Source: Glandiceps talaboti (Eukaryota; Hemichordata; Enteropneusta; Spengelidae). Taken from it: 64,000 nucleotides of DNA. The stretch is taken from the NCBI RefSeq assembly GCF_964340395.1, contig NC_135563.1, positions 1,420,001 through 1,484,000 of the forward strand. Reading direction: 5' to 3'. The position numbers and the translations under genes were made by a program. Shown here piece after piece: positions 61,601 through 64,000 of the stretch. Within the stretch, counting starts at the first letter, position 1, and every line of letters begins with the position of its first letter. The notes beneath the pieces were generated by a model, which saw only the letters and a program-made list of their open reading frames with translations, searched no databases and had not been told where the DNA came from.

Positions 61601-64000
61601 TGTCATAATATGTCTTTCATCTTGGTGCTGCCATAATTTCTCCTTCATCTCAGTACTGTCATAATTTTTTTTTCATCTTAGTACTACCATAATTTGTCGT
61701 TCGTCAAAGTGCTGCCATAATTTGTCTTTCATCTCAGTACTGCCAGTTTATTTTTTCATCTTAGCGCTACCATAGGTTGTCTTTTATCACAGTGCTATCA
61801 TAGGTTGTCTTTCATCACAGTTCTGCGATAATTTATCTTTCACCTGAGTGTAGCCATACTTTGTCATTCATCTCAATACCGCTATAGTTTGTTTTTCATC
61901 ACAGTGCTACCATAATTTGTCTTATTACATCACAGTGCTGCCATGGTTTGTCATTCCCCTCAGTAATACCTTTATGTGTCTTTCATCTTAGTACTGTCAT
62001 AATATGTCTTTCAACTTAGTGTTATCATACTTTGTCTTTTTTCTTCGAGCTGCCACACTTTTTCTTTCACCTCATTGCTACAATAGTTTGTCTTTTATCT
62101 CAGTGTTGCCATACGTCGCCTTTCATCTTACTACTGTCATGATTTGTCTTTCATCTCAGTGGTGTCATAGTTTGTCGTCCATCTGACTGCTGCCATAGTT
62201 TGTCTTTCATCACCGTGCTGTCATAATTTGTCTTTCCGCACAGAGTTGCCATACCTTCTCTTTCATGTCAGTCATGTTTCATCTTAGTGCTGCCATAATT
62301 TGTCTTTCATCTCAGTACTGCCATAGTTCGTCTTTCACCACAGTGCTGCCATAATTTGTCTTTCATCACAATGCAGCCATAGTTTGTCTTTCATCACAGT
62401 GCTGCAATGGTTTGTCTTTCATCTCAGTACTTCCATAATTTGTTTTTCATCTTAGCACTGCCATTATTTGTCTTTCAACTCAGTGCTGCCATAGTTTGTC
62501 TTTCATGACAGTGTTGCCATAGTTTGTCTTTTCCCCAGTTCTGCTATAAGTTGTCTTTCATCTTAGTGTTGCTATAATTTGTTTTGCATCTTCGTGCTGC
62601 CATAGTTTGTCGTTCATCACAGTGCTGCCATACTTTGTCTTTCATCACAGTGTTACCCTAATTTGTCTTTCATCTCAATGCTGCCATAATGTCTTTCACG
62701 TTTTTCATCTCAGTGCTGCCATACCTTGTCTTTCAACTCAGTACTGCCATATTTTGTATTTCATCACAGAGCTGCCATAGTTTTCCTTTCATCTCAGTTC
62801 TGCTATAGTTTGTCTAACATCACAGTGCTGCCATGATTTGTCATTAACCTCAGTGCTGCCTTTACTTCTCTTTCATCGTAGTACTGCCATAATATCTTTC
62901 AACACAGTGCTGACCTAATTTGTCTTCCATCTTCGTACTGCCATAATTTGTCTGTCATTACAGTACTGCTATAGTTTATTTTTCATCTCAGTGCTGCCAT
63001 TCTGTCTTTCTTCTCAGTGCTGCCATAGTTTGCCTTTCATCTCAATTCTGCTAAAGTTTGTCTATCATCACAGTAGTGCCGTGATTTGTCTTTCATCTCA
63101 GTCATGTCATAGTATGTCTTTCCTCTTAGTGCTGCCATAATTCGTCTTTCAACACAGTGCTGACATAATTTGTCTTTCATCTTAGTACTGCCGTAATGTG
63201 TCTTTCTTCACACTGCTGACATACTTTTGTCTTTCATCTCTGTAATGCCATAGTTTGTCTTATATCTCAATACTGCCATAGTTCGTCTTTCACCCCACTG
63301 CTACCATAATTTGTCTTTCATCTCAGTGCTGCCATAGTTTGTCTTTCATCTTCGAGCTGCTATAGTTTATCTTTCATCTCTGTACTGCCACAGTTTGTCT
63401 TATATCTCAATACTGCCATAGTTCGTGTTTCACCCCACTGCTACCATAATTTGTCGTCGATCTCAGTGCTGCCATAGTTTGTCTTTCATCATAGTACTGC
63501 CATAACTTGTCTTTCAACTCAGTGCTGTCATAGTTTGTCTTTCATGCATCTCAGTGCTACAATAGTTTTCCTTTCATCTCAGTTCTGCCATAGTTTGTCA
63601 TTGACCTCAGTGCTGCCTTTATTTTTCATTCATCGTAGTACTGCCATAATGTCTTTCTTCACAATGCTGCCATAGTTTGTTTTTCATCTCAATGCTGCCA
63701 TACTATCCTTTTTCTCAGTGCTGCCATAGTTTGCCTTTCATCTAAGTGCTACCATTGTTTGTATTTTATCTCAATACTGTCATAGTTCGTCTTTCACCCC
63801 ACTGCTGCCATAAGGTGTCTTTCATCACAGTGCTGCCATGATTGGTCATTCACCTCAGTGCTGCCTTTATTCCTCTTTCCTCTTAGTGCTGCCATAATTT
63901 GTCTTTCTTCACAGTGCTGCCATAATTTGTCTTTCATCTCGATACTGCCATAAGTTGCCTTTCACCTTAGTGCTGCTATAGTTTGTCTTTCGTCTTCGTG
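55681..64000. repeat. 28-bp minisatellite, about 300 copies, runs off the window end
   Basis: The unit is TTTGTCTTTCATCTYAGTRC followed by TGCCATAG. Variation lies mainly in CTCAGTGCTGCC, CTTAGTACTGCT/TGCC, CTTCGAGCTGCC and ATCACAGTGCTGCC. The outer parts (55681-56620 and 61050-64000) are heterogeneous, while the middle is nearly uniform. Because 28 is not a multiple of three, all plus frames stay open for long stretches (SFISVLP-type peptides); these are not genes. The true right end lies outside the window. Confidence 0.97.
56590..61045. repeat. Homogenised core of the 28-bp array
   Basis: Nearly every unit here ends CTTAGTACTGCTATAG, CTTAGTACTGCCATA(G/C) or CTTCGAGCTGCCATAG. It is interrupted at about 57040-58410 by a heterogeneous block whose sequence reappears at about 61030-62340. 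The uniform blocks look like recent amplification. Confidence 0.85.

Noticed and set aside
57353-62186. Plus-strand frames of SFISVLP type up to 92 codons
   Set aside because: 28-bp repeat read in rotating frames with 28-residue periodicity.
55681-64000. Possible hammerhead-ribozyme satellite
   Set aside because: The conserved core (CTGANGA, then GAAA) was not found in the 28-bp unit or its complement, nor in the 44/47-bp and 74-bp units.

Overview
This window is nuclear DNA of an animal, most likely a marine invertebrate; I cannot name the taxon. No intact gene is visible. I see no bacterial gene density or operons. What I do see is long minisatellites, tetranucleotide microsatellites, several decayed non-LTR retrotransposons of invertebrate type, a Polinton/viral-type DNA polymerase B relic and a tRNA-derived dispersed repeat. 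Roughly 40 percent of the sequence is tandem repeat by eye.

Layout. 1-2.33 kb: anonymous. 2.33-4.66 kb: 37-bp minisatellite. 5.04-5.20 kb: GATA microsatellite, abutting a 9.7-kb minisatellite (5.21-14.90 kb) of 44/47-bp units built from two adjacent inverted repeats. 15-31 kb: mostly unique AT-rich DNA with microsatellites, a tRNA-bearing dispersed repeat (18.6-19.3 kb), a perfectly centred 354-bp palindrome with TTAA ends (21.95-22.31 kb) and three weak candidate coding exons (22.5, 23.9 and 25.8-26.3 kb). 31.1-40.7 kb: one GATATA-type satellite domain split by three insertions. These are a 3.1-kb foldback-like composite element, a minus-strand LINE that has lost its reverse-transcriptase core, and a 1.3-kb element with short inverted termini and three internal tandem copies.

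42.2-43.5 kb: 74-bp minisatellite abutting the polymerase relic (43.6-43.95 kb). 44.0-45.6 kb: 5'-truncated plus-strand LINE relic. 45.6-46.75 kb: ~187-bp tandem repeat. 48.8-51.4 kb: third LINE relic, minus strand, with endonuclease, reverse transcriptase and C-terminal region. 52.7-53.2 kb: short two-part tandem array. 54.06-54.84 kb: second copy of the tRNA-bearing repeat. 55.68 kb to the window end: 28-bp minisatellite of about 300 copies that continues out of the window.

No pathway can be read here. The recognisable proteins are transposon enzymes, all broken by stops, frameshifts or deletions. The main interest is structural: dyad-built repeat units, CpG-decay-like variant classes, higher-order duplication inside arrays, and nested insertion of foldback and LINE elements into a satellite. 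Copy numbers and percentages are estimates by eye.
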